64,000 bases of DNA from CALNYS01 sp942490855 (lineage in GTDB: Bacteria; Planctomycetota; Phycisphaerae; Phycisphaerales; UBA1924). Where the stretch lies: contig CALNYS010000001.1 in assembly GCA_942490855.1 (NCBI GenBank), forward strand, positions 395,257 to 459,256. The letters are read 5' to 3'. Below, in pieces: positions 46,024 to 56,007 of the stretch. Made by a program: the position numbers and the translations under genes. The number at the start of each line of letters is the position of its first letter. Position 1 is the stretch's first letter. Under the pieces are notes generated by a model that was not told the origin of the DNA, did no database searches, and was given only the letters and a program-made list of their open reading frames with translations.

Positions 46024-47644
46024 GTGCGACACGAGGTCGCACGCGTATTTATCAAGGAAATTAAAGATCCGGTGTTCTGCCACCGGTACCCTACCGGGCC
46101 GTGCGTTGGGGGTAACCCCGGGGTGCGAAGCGCTCGGGACACTGTAGCCTCCGCCTGATAAGCGGGCAGCCGATCCGTGAGGGGAGGTTGCGACTGCCAG
46201 CCTCACGGCGGTCGGGAGCTGGGGTTGAAGGATAGGGCCAACGTATGTGAACCGCTGTTGAGCCGTCGTGATAGGCAACATGCCAAAGAGGCTGATAGGC
46301 ATGAACCAAAAGGTATGCAGTCAGGTCGGGGAGCGTCCGCTTCCCCCGCGCAGACGTTGCACTGCCGGCGGTAAGGCGGGGCCTACGTCCCTCGGGAATG
46401 TGCGACACGAAGTCGCACGCGTATTTATCAGGGAAATCAAAGATCCGGTGTTCTGCCACCGGTACCCTACCGGGCCGTGCGTTGGGGGCAACCCTGGGGT
46501 GCGAAGCGCTCGGGACACTGTAGCCTCCGCCTGATAAGCGGGCAACCGAACCGCGAGGGGAGGTTGCGACTGCCAGCCTCACGGCGGTCGGGAGCTGGGG
46601 TTGAAGGATATGGCTAACATATGTGAATCGCCATTGAGCCATCGTGAAGGACAACATGCCAAAGAGGCTGATAGGCATGAACCAAAAGGTAAGCAGCCAG
46701 GTCGGGGAGCCATTCCTTCTCCCCGCGTAGACGTTGCGCTGCCGGTGGTCAGGCGGAGCCTAAGTCCCTCGTGAGTGGTACGCGTGCGGAACGTGGTAAG
46801 CCCAACTGCTCCCACAGGGATGGTGGACGGACTCCCGTAAGGGAGCGCCTGAGGGCAAGGGGGTATGGGATGTCGGAGCAAGCGAAGGCCGGCCTGTAAT
46901 CGGCCGGATAGGGGTTCGAGCTTTGCCCCGCCCCGAAAGGGGGCTGACTTCCGACAGGTCTTGGATCACGAGAAAGGTGCGGAACAGCTAAACCACTGTG
47001 GTTACTTAGACGATGGTTGCCTTTGGCGCCATTGAAGGCCCGGTGGGCGCTTTGCGTCAGCCCAGTACAAACCCCTATCGTGAAGGTGGCCGTTCCTCGG
47101 TCGCCGGGTGCTTCGCGGCGCCTTATCAAGGCTTGAGCCCGGTGCGGGGAAACTTGCACGCCGGGTTCTGAGGGGAGGGGTGGGCCGTAAGGCCCGCCCC
47201 TTACCCGACGGTACACGTGTGGAACGTGGTAAGCCCCACTGCCCCCACAGGGATGGTGGACGGACTCCCGCAAGGGAGTGCCTGAGGGCAAGAGGGTATG
47301 GGATGTCGGAGCAAGCGAAGGCCGGCCTGTAATCGGCCGGATAGGGGTTCGAGCTTTGCCCCGCCCCGAAAGGGGGCTGACTTCCGACAGGTCTTGGATC
47401 ACGAGAAAGCGTACGGAACGGCTAAACCACCGTGGTTACTTTAGACGATGGTTGCCTCTGGCGGCATTGAAGGCCCGGTGGACGCTTTGCGTCAGCTCAG
47501 TACAACCCCGTATCGTGAAGGTGGCCTGTTGTGGGCCGCCGGGTGCTTCGCGGCGCCTTATCGAGGCTTGAGCCCGGTGCGGGGAAACTTGCACGCCGGG
47601 TTCTCAGGGGGCCGGGTGACGGTGACGTCACCCGGCTACCCGAC
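46024..47644 (+). mobile_element. Outer group II intron, ORF-less, interrupted by a second intron
   Basis: The outer copy consists of 46024-46399 (starting GTGCGAC) plus 47210-47644 (ending ACCCGAC), about 811 nt once the insert is removed. Its 3' part holds a domain V hairpin at 47570-47604 (AGCCCGGTGC, GAAA loop, GCACGCCGGGTTCT) and a domain VI-like stem (GCCGGGTGACG/CGTCACCCGGC). No reverse transcriptase is encoded, so mobility would need a protein in trans. It lies against a set of decayed minus-strand genes. Confidence 0.8.
46400..47209 (+). mobile_element. Inner group II intron nested in the outer one (twintron)
   Basis: An 810-nt unit beginning GTGCGAC and ending ACCCGAC, about 90 % identical to the outer intron over its whole length by eye. 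Removing it joins CCCTCGGGAAT to GGTACACGTG, which aligns base for base with the inner copy's own CCCTCGTGAGT-GGTACGCGTG. Domain V is at 47135-47169. There is no target duplication, as expected for group II intron insertion. Confidence 0.85.
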
Positions 47645-48228
47645 TGGCGCGGCAGCGTCGGAATCCTTCACCCGAATGCTCCAGTGCGCGCAATGCCTCG
47701 GGCTCTGAAACTGGTTCGCCCAGGTCTTCTCGCTGGCGAATTCCCGCACTTCCGGCTCGTCTTCCGCAAGCTGGCGATACAAACCGCCGCTGTTCGGCTT
47801 CAAGCTGCTCGCTCAATTCCGGCGCTTTCGGCAGACGGACGGAGATATGTGCGATTTTCGCGTTCAGGGCATCGAGTTCGGCCTGCTGCTCATCGTTCAA
47901 TGCGGTCAAATCTTCCCTGACGCCCAACACGATCCACCGGCCGAGACCATCAAGGCCGAGCGTATCCGCGATCTCGGAGACGCCGTCATTCTCCGGTGCG
48001 GCGGATTCCAGTCTCTCGATCCGCCCTTGAGTGCGCCCAGTGTATGATCTCTCCCGTTATCCGGTATGAATACGGTGGGCCTGGAGTCCGCCCCCGCTCG
48101 ATGGCCGCTTTTTGCGCCGGCGTCGGTTCGCCAATGACGATCAATGCCGCCTCGGCCTCATCGTCTTGCCGTTCCAAGCGCTCCCGACTCGGTTCTCTGA
48201 TTGCGCCCATGCTCCAGTGCCTCCACAC
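47645..48228 (-). pseudogene. Decayed hypothetical genes next to the intron
   Basis: Two short minus-strand frames are seen. 47986-48228 has RLERQDDEAEAALIVIGEPT. 47645-47930 is Glu/Leu-rich and probably coiled-coil (DLTALNDEQQAELDALNAKI). Neither is recognised. They follow the DUF5681-like gene in the same direction and may be one gene broken by frameshifts. The second runs directly into the intron. Confidence 0.35.
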
Positions 48229-48627
48229 GCCCTCTCCAGCCCGTCCACCTCGATCACGCGGGCCAGAGCCCCGATACCCTGCATCAGCCTGACGGCCCCG
48301 TCGGGCGTTACTCCGCCCTCGCCAACGGCTGCCAGAACTGCCCGACCGCTATCGGCAAGGGCATTGCTCTAGCTGTATGGCAACGGGCTGGTCCACGGCT
48401 TTCAGCGGCGGCAATACGCGATCCATCAAGAGCCTGATCGCCGCAGTGTCTCCATCCTTGGCCAGCTCCACGGTCTCGGCGACGATGTCGGGCAAGTCCT
48501 GCTCGATCAGGCCCTGTGCAGCTCGGCTTGCGGGTTCGGCACTCCCTTCGGCCGCCCGGTCGGATTCCTGCTTTGACCTTTTTGAAATTTCGCCATCTGC
48601 TATTCCTCTGCTTAGATGCAGAGCCAT
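48201..48627 (-). pseudogene. DUF5681-like protein, frameshifted
   Basis: The first frame (48627-48349) has DLPDIVAETVELAKDGDTAAIRLLMDRVLPPLK. A second frame continues with VLAAVGEGGVTPDGAVRLMQGIGALARVIEVDGLER. Both segments in this order match the pattern of DUF5681-type proteins, which occur near phage and mobile genes; the function is unknown. One frameshift near 48345 separates them. Confidence 0.5.
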
Positions 48628-48628
48628 T

Positions 48629-49103
48629 TCATCTCATCATGTTCTTTATGGTCCTGCCCTGCCACTTGCCGCGTCCGCTTAGTGCGGGCTCACCATCTTC
48701 GTTGAGCCTGGCAGCCACGGCCTGATAGCTAGTGCCGTTCTGAAGCATGGCGTTGATGCGCTTCACCAGTGCGATGCGGCGAGAGTCTTTCAGGCTCGGC
48801 TGCTCGTTACCAGGTATCGATTCATGCTCATCAACCTGTTGCAATTCAGGTGCGTTACCCCGTATCGGCACCTGCTCGGCAACTGTCTGTGACTCATGTC
48901 CGTTACCTGTTAATGCTTCCGTCCCGTTGCCAGATAACAGCCCGTCTATCTGCGCAGGCTTCATCTTTGCTAGTGACTTCTGGCCGTCCCGGCTTGCACC
49001 ATACAGTTACTCGCACCAGCCCTGACGCCTTCAGCCGTTCGGGGTATGGCCTTCGTCTCCGCGCTGGTGGCCATCGTCGGATGCCCCCATCACTGTTACC
49101 CAA
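48629..49103 (-). pseudogene. HTH/recombinase-tail-like protein, probably frameshifted
   Basis: The frame from 49103 reads RLKASGLVRVTVWCKPGRPEVTS. After a shift near 48960 it continues as MKPAQIDGLLSGNG through KRINAMLQNGTSYQAVAARLNEDGEPALSGRGKW, a helix-turn-helix of the kind seen at the end of some recombinases. GN-rich peptides in the middle (SGNG, TGNG, RGN, PGN) come from degenerate GTTAC repeats in the DNA. Its start overlaps the palindrome array, which suggests self-regulation. Confidence 0.45.
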
Positions 49104-49175
49104 TAACAGTATAGTCCGTTACCGTGTAACAGAGCAGAGAGTTACCGGATAACCGCATGGTCGTTACTGTGTAAC
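49093..49175. repeat. Array of four GTTA-N5-TAAC palindromes, 22-23 bp apart
   Basis: GTTACCCAATAAC (49095-49107), GTTACCGTGTAAC (49118-49130), GTTACCGGATAAC (49141-49153) and GTTACTGTGTAAC (49163-49175) start 23, 23 and 22 bp apart. Three of them have flanking CTG/CAG or AG matches. Looser versions occur inside the downstream gene. The even two-turn spacing suggests cooperative binding by one protein, as an operator, a partition site or an origin. Confidence 0.7.
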
Positions 49176-50149
49176 AGCTCCCGCGCGGTAACCGTTGACA
49201 GTCCTATCCACCGGCAGTCGGGCATCCGATCCTGTCCGGATTGCCGGGTACGCAAGACCACACGCCCTGAGTCGAGCGGTACCGGTAGATGACATCGCCC
49301 GCCAGCCCGGCCTCGCCACCGGCTCCAGGTGGTGACCCAAACCGAGAATTCGCGTCGGCGGAAAGGTCATGCTAACGACCCACTGCAGACGGTCGAGGTC
49401 CGACTCTGCAATGTCCGCAATGCGGCGAAAGCGGTCGTTGAAACCCACCTTACCCAATTGGCGCTTTCGGCCAAAACCGGACCATCAATTACGCCTCGTG
49501 ACTGGCAGGTTGATGTCGCATAGCGGTCGTTGGGGTCGAGAATTCCCTGCCGGACGAACCAGCGCAGCACCCGTTGGCTGACGCGGGTTTGAATCGCGGC
49601 GATAGGGTATGTGTGTTGATAATTCTCTTGGCAGAACAATAACGTCTGAATTCTGTTCGAGGTGGCGCCGCATGCCCATCCCAATCGCCTTCACGCGCCA
49701 GCACATGGTAGGTCTCCAAGTGCTGCTGGACGATATCGATAGAAGACTGTTCGCTCGGTACAACGACTGGTGTAGGCCGCCTGCACAAGACATCCCTGGG
49801 TGATCTCGCCGGCCTCCTCGATGTTCGATCGGCGTCACCTGGCGGAGAGGTCTTACCAGGGTGCGGATATGTCCCGGTAGCTAGCAATCCTCGGACCAAA
49901 CGCTGGTGCGCGGCGGGTTCGACCGCGCAGTGGTGACGGTTTCCGCGTGACTGGAGCGGAGACGGTGACAGACGTCACAACGTTCGCTCGCGCGAGGTCT
50001 CGTCGCGCGCCCCGTGCCCGAGCCGCAACGGCACGCCGAGCCCGCACCTGTGAACAATGCGGTGGACTTTGAGAAAAGCGGTGGAGGCGTTCCGAAATTC
50101 CGGCGCCTTACGCCAAAATAGTGAGCGGTGAACTCCTGGCTGACTTGTT
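49176..50149. other. Decayed region with a possible IS91-type transposase remnant
   Basis: On the minus strand between about 49486 and 49830, pieces in different frames resemble the C-terminal part of an IS91-family transposase: VQQHLETYHVLAREGDWDG and RVSQRVLRWFVRQGILDPND. No intact gene is present. The flanks (49176-49485 and 49830-50149) show only short frames without similarity that I recognise. Confidence 0.35.
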
Positions 50150-50871
50150 TCAAATTAAATTATGATAATTGGTCGAGTGCAAGGATTGCTGATCATCACT
50201 ATCAATGACGCCGTAACGGTGAGGGGTCCCCTTTGGCATAGACTCCTTTGCGTCTGCATAATTTTTTACTTCTTCAATGCGTTTCTTTTCAATCAAACCG
50301 TGAATACTTTTACACCCTGTAACAATGCGGTCAACGACTTCCATTCCTTTGCCTTTAGAAACAGCGGAATCACATCGCCAGGCCCATCCTGACAGGGCAA
50401 ATCCTTTGATGCCGCCTTTATCCAGAACTCCTAACATACACGGTACGATCAAGAATTTTGGCGAGCTCTGCCGTGATCTCTTTTAACGGGGTAAAAGCCA
50501 AGCTCCTTTAACAAAACTAAATTATATGCCGTATGGCTATCTGCAAAGCCATCGGGATACACCTTTATCTGCGCCCCTTGCACTCTCAGCCGGTCTATTA
50601 CATATCGCAGCGCTACAACAGCAAATATTTAAACTGCTGTGCCAGCCTTTCTCATAGGAATGAATAAAATCCGTAACGCTTTTATATCCGCGCTCCTGAC
50701 GTCTTCACGCCATTCAGTCGGCAAATTCATCCGGGGGCGGTAATGACTGTCTAAATTCTGGCAGGATAGCATAGATGAATAAATCGTTCGGCATCTCTTT
50801 CCTGCAACACCAGTTTGTATTCCCGGTCTTCATGGTCACGGTAAGTTTCGAACGGCCAATCGACAAAAATC
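50150..50871. other. AT-richer decayed region
   Basis: A minus-strand frame at 50150-50452 (IVPCMLGVLDKGGIKGFALS, RIVTGCKSIHGLIEKKRI) and broken frames upstream of it look like remains of one lower-GC gene, perhaps a transposase. Stops and shifts interrupt it everywhere and I cannot assign a family. Confidence 0.3.
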
Positions 50872-51528
50872 TCAGGAGTGTCCGCCGATTCTATAATCTG
50901 GTAGGTCTAATTTAACCGGAAGGTAAGGGATCTTTATAGCCCTTCGCGCCTTGTTAATACAGAATGCTTTTACTATTTGCCTGGATTTGATTCTGTCCTC
51001 CCTGTAGATATCCTGCAAGACTGCAGCTGTTTTGCCTCCGCCTAATTCTCCCAGCAAGCGTATGGCGGCAATCCTGTTGCGGCTACCGGGTTGATATGTC
51101 TTGTAGAAATCAGAAATGATATTTAAAATCCGATTGACAGGTAACTGCTGCATCACCTTGCTCAAGGCCGCGTATACAAGAGGCAAACGCAAGGGTCCTT
51201 TATTCGCGAACAGGACAAGAAAATCCCTGATGCGCTCAGCAGACGTCAACTCATTAGTCAACTGGGACAAGGCCCGGCTGTAATAGGGTTCATTGGCGCT
51301 GGCAATATCATACATCGCAGTCAGCCATGGTATCTGTTCGCCTCTGGTCACCTTGATCACGTCTTTCCCTGTCGTTCCGGGCTTAAGGATCCAGTAGGCG
51401 ATGTCAAAGAGGAACTCTGTTGTCTCACCATCCTCATAAATCACCTCAATTTTGCCCAGGTGACCGATCCCGAGCCCTGACCCTAAGCGCAGACCGTAAT
51501 ATGCGCCACACTCTCCACGGCCTTCCAT
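50872..51528 (-). CDS. Hypothetical HEAT-like alpha-helical protein
   Basis: A 218-residue protein of clearly lower GC than its surroundings. The second half is a series of helix pairs (LPLVYAALSKVMQQLPVNRIL, NRIAAIRLLGELGGGKTAAVL) resembling HEAT repeats. The N-terminus has a beta-rich stretch (GHLGKIEVIYEDGETTEFL). The function is unknown. The base composition suggests transfer from another genome. It may be truncated. Confidence 0.45.
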   Translation of the reverse strand: MEGRGECGAYYGLRLGSGLGIGHLGKIEVIYEDGETTEFLFDIAYWILKPGTTGKDVIKVTRGEQIPWLTAMYDIASANEPYYSRALSQLTNELTSAERIRDFLVLFANKGPLRLPLVYAALSKVMQQLPVNRILNIISDFYKTYQPGSRNRIAAIRLLGELGGGKTAAVLQDIYREDRIKSRQIVKAFCINKARRAIKIPYLPVKLDLPDYRIGGHS

Positions 51529-52582
51529 AGATGACGCAAGGGTGTAGGTGAGCCTGGTATGCTTTCCATTCCACGACGGTATTCCAGGAATAATACTTAC
51601 ATTGCATCGTGCTAATCAAAAAGCCTTAGTTTCCAATCCGCAGTATCAACATCCCGATGCTTATCCTGCGCGGGTTGACTGCCATCGCTGGCTTACCATC
51701 CCGATCATAAAAATAGATGTCGACGTATCGAAATTGCCCCCAAAGGTGTACCCCCCCCTCAGAGCTACGTCCAGTCGGATCGGCGGGATAATCGACGAAG
51801 AGCACGAGCGCCGTCTCTTCCACACTCCAGCCCTTCTGCTGCTGTTCATTTCATGTACGCCCGGGATCGGGGGTACAGGGGATTTTCATACTAAGTCGAT
51901 GGCCGAATAACGCTTTCAGCCCGGAAATCACCAGGGGCTGAAAAGCCATCCCTTCCTTCGCCATAGTAGTGCGCAACGAACGCCAGGGTGAGCTCGAGTG
52001 CATCTCGCCTATACCGGCGCCGCCAATGAAGCTGGAAAAGCCAACGCCTTTGTCTGACGCCAGTTGTGTCGCGGGATGCCGAGACTGACGTCAGCAAGCC
52101 CTGCACCAGCGCTCGTAGTCCTTGCTCGATCAAGGACAACAGAACGCCCTGCTTCCGTGGGACTGCCGCCGAGATTCTGGAGACGGACGTCGGCTCGAAT
52201 TGGAATTGCCCCCGAGCTCCATGTTGAACGCAATCAGGATAGAGCGGACATTCGGGATAGTGGGCCTGAGTGACCGCTTCGTCACATGTAGAGTTCGCGC
52301 AATTGGCGTAGAGTTTCATGCCGACCCCAATGCTGCCGGGTATCGGCGCGATCGTTCCTCTACATAATTACAGGTTCCAGCCTGGTCCGCATCAGCGCAT
52401 CGGCGGCTGGTGGTGCGCGACCTAAATCCGGCCCTGGGCCGTGCCAGAGCCGCTTCTTCAATGCCAGTGCTCACTCCCGACGTACCGGTGAGTGGTTGCC
52501 GCGCGTTCTCATGGCTGAGCCAGAGCGCGATCACGCTGAAGGGCTACGCCTGATCGCAGCATATGCATGGCCGTCGAGTGGC
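51529..52582. other. Gene-poor decayed region
   Basis: Only short frames occur. A minus-strand piece at 51626-51823 (VHLWGQFRYVDIYFYDRDGK) may be a gene fragment. Another at 51891-52319 has Cys-rich YPECPLYPDCVQHG but no recognised domain. Nothing here can be supported as an intact gene. Confidence 0.35.
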
Positions 52583-52713
52583 GACTATGCCGAACTCGGC
52601 ATAGTCGACATCCATTCCGAGTTCCGGACTATGCCGAGTGCTCCCGGCGTCATGCCTGTTCGATCAGCGTTTCTGAAATCCCCGTACGGAACCTGTCCAT
52701 CACTCGGCATAGT
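52583..52713. repeat. Four copies of ACTATGCCGAG in both orientations
   Basis: A 24-bp palindrome GACTATGCCGA-AC-TCGGCATAGTC lies at 52583-52606. ACTATGCCGAG follows at 52628-52638 and its complement CTCGGCATAGT at 52703-52713. The set sits about 150 bp upstream of the IS701-type transposase. It may be ends of a former mobile element or recombination sites. Confidence 0.5.
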
Positions 52714-52932
52714 TTTCCGGACTCTATCTACTTTGTTAGATTAGACCTACCTGTAACTAGCGGAAATTATTATAATATTAGTTCCAGAACAGCGCCATAG
52801 AGAGAATCTATACCATGCATAAGGGGATTTTGTTCTACTAATACCCATATAAGCTCTCTTGATGAGCTTGCCGGGCGATTCACCCGTTTTCATCTGCGTT
52901 TCAAAACGCATTTTCAGCACGCAACCCGCACC

Positions 52933-54216
52933 GTGATCGAGCCGGTCGGACACTATTTGAGTGGTCTGATGCAGGCAGATCCGAACAAAAAGAATATGGA
53001 AAGGATGGAGGAGCGGGTTGTGAATGCAGATGAACAGCAGCTGCAGCATATGCTCACGGACTCACCTTGGGATCATCAGGCGGTAATCGATCAGGTTGCG
53101 TCGGAAGCGGACCAATGGCTTGGTGGACATCCTAATAGTTGCCTGTTGATCGATGAAAGCGGATTCAAGAAATCGGGCAATCATTCCGTGGGCGTCGCCC
53201 GTCAATGGTGTGGGCGTCTCGGCAAGGTGGACAATTGCCAAGTCGGCGTGTTTGCCGCATTGGGTCGTGATCGACGCGTGACGTTGATCGATGAGCGTCT
53301 GTATCTTCCTGAGAAATGGTGTGATGATTCGAATCGCTGCGATCTTGCCGGAATTCCCGAGGAGTACCAATGCTTCAAGACGAAGGTGGCGCTGGCATTG
53401 GAGATGATCGAGCATCAACGACAGATCGGTGTGCGTTTTTCATGGGTTGGAGCAGACGGTTTTTACGGTAACGACCCGGCGTTTCTACGCGGCATTGATG
53501 CGATGTCCGAAGTGTTTGTTGCGGACGTGCATTGTAATCAGTTGATTTTCCTTGAAGATCCGAAGCCTACATTAAAGAAGAAGAAAGGAAAGCGTGGCAG
53601 GAAGCCAACCAAGCTTGAGGCGAACACACCGGCGATACGGGTTGATCAATGGCAATCGGATCAGCCCGATGAGGCATGGACACGAGTCAAAGTTCGTGAC
53701 AGCAGTCGCGGTGATTTGGAAGTGGACGTGCTGCATCGACGGGTTTGGCTGTGGGATAACGAGGAGACTGCGGCGCATTGTTGGCACTTGATTGTTCGCC
53801 GTGAGATCAATGCACCACGGGAAATCAAATATACCCTGTCAAATGCCCCCGCCGAGACCCGTGTGAAGCGGTTGGCCGAAATGCAGACGCAGCGCTATTG
53901 GGTGGAGCGAGCATTCCAGGATGGAAAATCCGAATGTGGTATGGCGGATTACCAGGTGCGCAAATGGAGCGCGTGGCATCATCACATGGCGTTGGTGTTC
54001 ATGGCGATGCTGTTCATGTTGGAGGAACGGCTACGAGCTGAAGACGTGCATCCGCTCTTGAGTTGCTCTGACATTGAAGAGCTGCTGAAGCAATTTCTGC
54101 CAAGGCGCGCGGTGACGCAGGATGAGGTCGTTGCGCAGATGGAAAAGCGCCACAAGAAACGGTTGGCCAGCATTCGGTCTCATTACGCAAGGCAGGGCAT
54201 CGATCTGCAGGAGTAG
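52933..54216 (+). CDS. IS701-family DDE transposase
   Basis: A 427-residue transposase with the IS701/IS4-superfamily catalytic motifs: LLIDESGFKKSG (first Asp), WVGADGFYG (second Asp) and WVERAFQDGKSECGMADYQVR (Glu), followed by the WHHHMALVFMAMLF helix. The annotated GTG start is conservative. In-frame sequence upstream to 52861 (DELAGRFTRFHLRF) still looks like the family N-terminus but has no ATG, so the start may be damaged. It inserts among decayed sequence. Terminal repeats were not identified. Confidence 0.85.
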   Translation: MIEPVGHYLSGLMQADPNKKNMERMEERVVNADEQQLQHMLTDSPWDHQAVIDQVASEADQWLGGHPNSCLLIDESGFKKSGNHSVGVARQWCGRLGKVDNCQVGVFAALGRDRRVTLIDERLYLPEKWCDDSNRCDLAGIPEEYQCFKTKVALALEMIEHQRQIGVRFSWVGADGFYGNDPAFLRGIDAMSEVFVADVHCNQLIFLEDPKPTLKKKKGKRGRKPTKLEANTPAIRVDQWQSDQPDEAWTRVKVRDSSRGDLEVDVLHRRVWLWDNEETAAHCWHLIVRREINAPREIKYTLSNAPAETRVKRLAEMQTQRYWVERAFQDGKSECGMADYQVRKWSAWHHHMALVFMAMLFMLEERLRAEDVHPLLSCSDIEELLKQFLPRRAVTQDEVVAQMEKRHKKRLASIRSHYARQGIDLQE

Positions 54217-54587
54217 ATTCGGTACGCAACCGGTCGAGCATCGCGAGACGATGCGGCGCTGAGCGTTGTTCCCGCCGCGGATGCCGGAAGGCTGCGTAGG
54301 GCGTACAACGGGACATCCGGCCGGGACGATCGAGGTCGACGATGCAGCTCCCGGGAGCTGTCGGCACCGCTGTGCTTGTCGTTTCCCCCGGCCGCATCTG
54401 CCGACACGAGGAACCTCGCCAGAGGCGGCCTCCTTGTGCCCGAGGGACGTTCCATGCCGTGGGCGAAGCGTCGGGGGGGTGCCAGTAGCGCGGTCCGGCG
54501 GAAACAACGTTCTTGTCGCGGCACAAGCCGGATGCTCGTAAGCGGCGACGGCCTGCCAGCTGACGGGCGACGTGATGCCACGCTATC
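54217..54587. other. No gene recognised between the IS and the ankyrin gene
   Basis: GC-rich sequence with overlapping short frames on both strands and no recognisable protein. It presumably includes the right end of the insertion sequence and an interrupted neighbour. Confidence 0.4.
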
Positions 54588-54917
54588 GTGAACCGTCTCC
54601 TGGCCCTGAACGCAAACCCGAACAGCCGAGACGACAATGGCCTATCGGTATTTCACCATGCGGTCGTTGCGGAAAAATACGACATGGCAGACGCTCTGCT
54701 GGCGAGCGGTGCCGATATCGACGGGTTCAACGGCAACCGCTACCCGGAAACCGCGTTGCATCATTGCGTCATGAAGAACAAGCCGGAATGCGTTCGTTAC
54801 CTGATCGAGCGCGACGCGAACATGCATCTCAAGGACGCGTTCGGTTACACGGTGTTCGAGAGAATACGCGTGCACGATCATATCGATGAGGAAATCGGGC
54901 GGCTGTTCGTGAAATGA
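54588..54917 (+). CDS. Ankyrin-repeat protein, probably truncated
   Basis: A 109-residue protein made almost entirely of ankyrin repeats: NPNSRDDNGLSVFHHAVVAEK, ADALLASGADIDGFNGNRYPETALHHCVMK, VRYLIERDANMHLKDAFGYT. There is no full N-terminal capping repeat, and the start is a GTG just past disturbed sequence, so it may be the C-terminal remnant of a longer protein. The partner is unknown. Confidence 0.6.
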   Translation: MNRLLALNANPNSRDDNGLSVFHHAVVAEKYDMADALLASGADIDGFNGNRYPETALHHCVMKNKPECVRYLIERDANMHLKDAFGYTVFERIRVHDHIDEEIGRLFVK

Positions 54918-55051
54918 CGGTTCGCAACCACACCCGGCGGACGGCGATAGCTGCGCTTCGCATGCTTCGCCTGACAACCCGGTCTTGTGCCCTTGTTCCC
55001 TTGTTCCCGCGCGTCTATAGTCGGATCAGGTTTGACCAGTCGGGTGCTAGA

Positions 55052-55291
55052 ATGTCCTCCGTCCTCAATCTCACCGAAGCCAAGGCGAAGTTCTCCGAGG
55101 TCGTCGATCGGGTAAGCCACGGCGAGGAGATCATCGTCACGCGCATGGGGCATCCGGTCGCGCGCATCACGCGCTATGAGCCGGCTGCTGCGAACCGCCG
55201 CCTGGGGTTCTTCGAGGGGCGGATTCGCCTCGCCGAGGACTTCGACGATTGGCCGGAGGACCTCGCCCGCGATCTCGGTATCACTGACTGA
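55052..55291 (+). CDS. Phd/YefM-type antitoxin
   Basis: A 79-residue protein with VLNLTEAKAKFSEVVDRVSHGEEIIVTRMGHPVARI, the Phd/YefM DNA-binding fold, and an acidic C-terminus (FDDWPEDLARDLG) that would cover the toxin. ATG 55052 gives the normal family length; an upstream in-frame start would add 46 unrelated residues. The toxin gene begins two bases after the stop, and the pair should autorepress. Confidence 0.88.
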   Translation: MSSVLNLTEAKAKFSEVVDRVSHGEEIIVTRMGHPVARITRYEPAAANRRLGFFEGRIRLAEDFDDWPEDLARDLGITD

Positions 55292-55293
55292 GC

Positions 55294-55671
55294 ATGCGCT
55301 TTCTGGTTGACACACATGCCCTGCTCTGGGCGCTCGGCGAGCCAAGCGCCCTGTCGCCGGCGGCGCGGGATGCCATCGCCGACCCGTCCAACCTGAGCGT
55401 GATCAGCAGCGCGTCGCTTTGGGAGTGTGCGATCAAGGTGCCGATCGGTAAGCTCGAACTGCCTGAAGACTTCTTTGATTCCGTCCCCGAGGCCGGTTAC
55501 GAGATGATGCCGATTCGGATCTCTCACCTCAATGTCTATCGCACCCTTCCGATGCACCACCGCGACCCGTTCGACAGGATGCTGGTGGCACAAGCCCGAG
55601 CGGAGGCCTTGACACTGATCTCCCGGGACCCGGAAATCGCAAAGTACGATGTCGAGATCCTGGCCTGCTGA
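55294..55671 (+). CDS. vapC: VapC-type PIN-domain toxin
   Basis: A 125-residue PIN-domain ribonuclease with MRFLVDTHALLW (first Asp), SLWECAIK (Glu) and HHRDPFDRMLVAQA (Asp pair). Such toxins cleave RNA and are held inactive by the antitoxin encoded just upstream. The end of this gene, and all that follows to 59268, is repeated in inverted form at 41-45 kb, where the toxin survives only as a C-terminal fragment. Confidence 0.9.
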   Translation: MRFLVDTHALLWALGEPSALSPAARDAIADPSNLSVISSASLWECAIKVPIGKLELPEDFFDSVPEAGYEMMPIRISHLNVYRTLPMHHRDPFDRMLVAQARAEALTLISRDPEIAKYDVEILAC

Positions 55672-56007
55672 TGGGCAGGCGAAACCGTAATCTGCGGCTG
55701 TCGCCGACGAGCAGGCCGCTGCAAAAAGCCCGGCGAGCCGCTGCTATCGAGAAAGAAACCAGGGCTGCGAGGGCCGGGCTGGAGACTGATCCGGATCCGG
55801 AACCGCCTCGGAGTAACATTGGTCTTGATCGGACCGTCGGTGCCGATAGGTTAGGCAGCACACATCTACAACCCTTCTGGACGCTTTCCCCGTGGACACG
55901 AGGGACATGCCCTTGCGAAAAATGGATTGTCTGATACGTTGATATCGTCGGCGCGGCACTGGGATTCCGTCGCGCGGCGACTGAGAATATGGGAGGAGTG
56001 GGCCGTC

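Noticed and set aside
46024..47644. Simple tandem duplication of an intron
   Set aside because: The part order 5'-5'-3'-3' and the exact rejoining of the outer copy fit nesting, not tandem repetition.
54218..54581. Overlapping frames of 90-200 codons downstream of IS701
   Set aside because: Arg/Pro/Ser-rich composition on both strands and no domains; judged to be non-coding.
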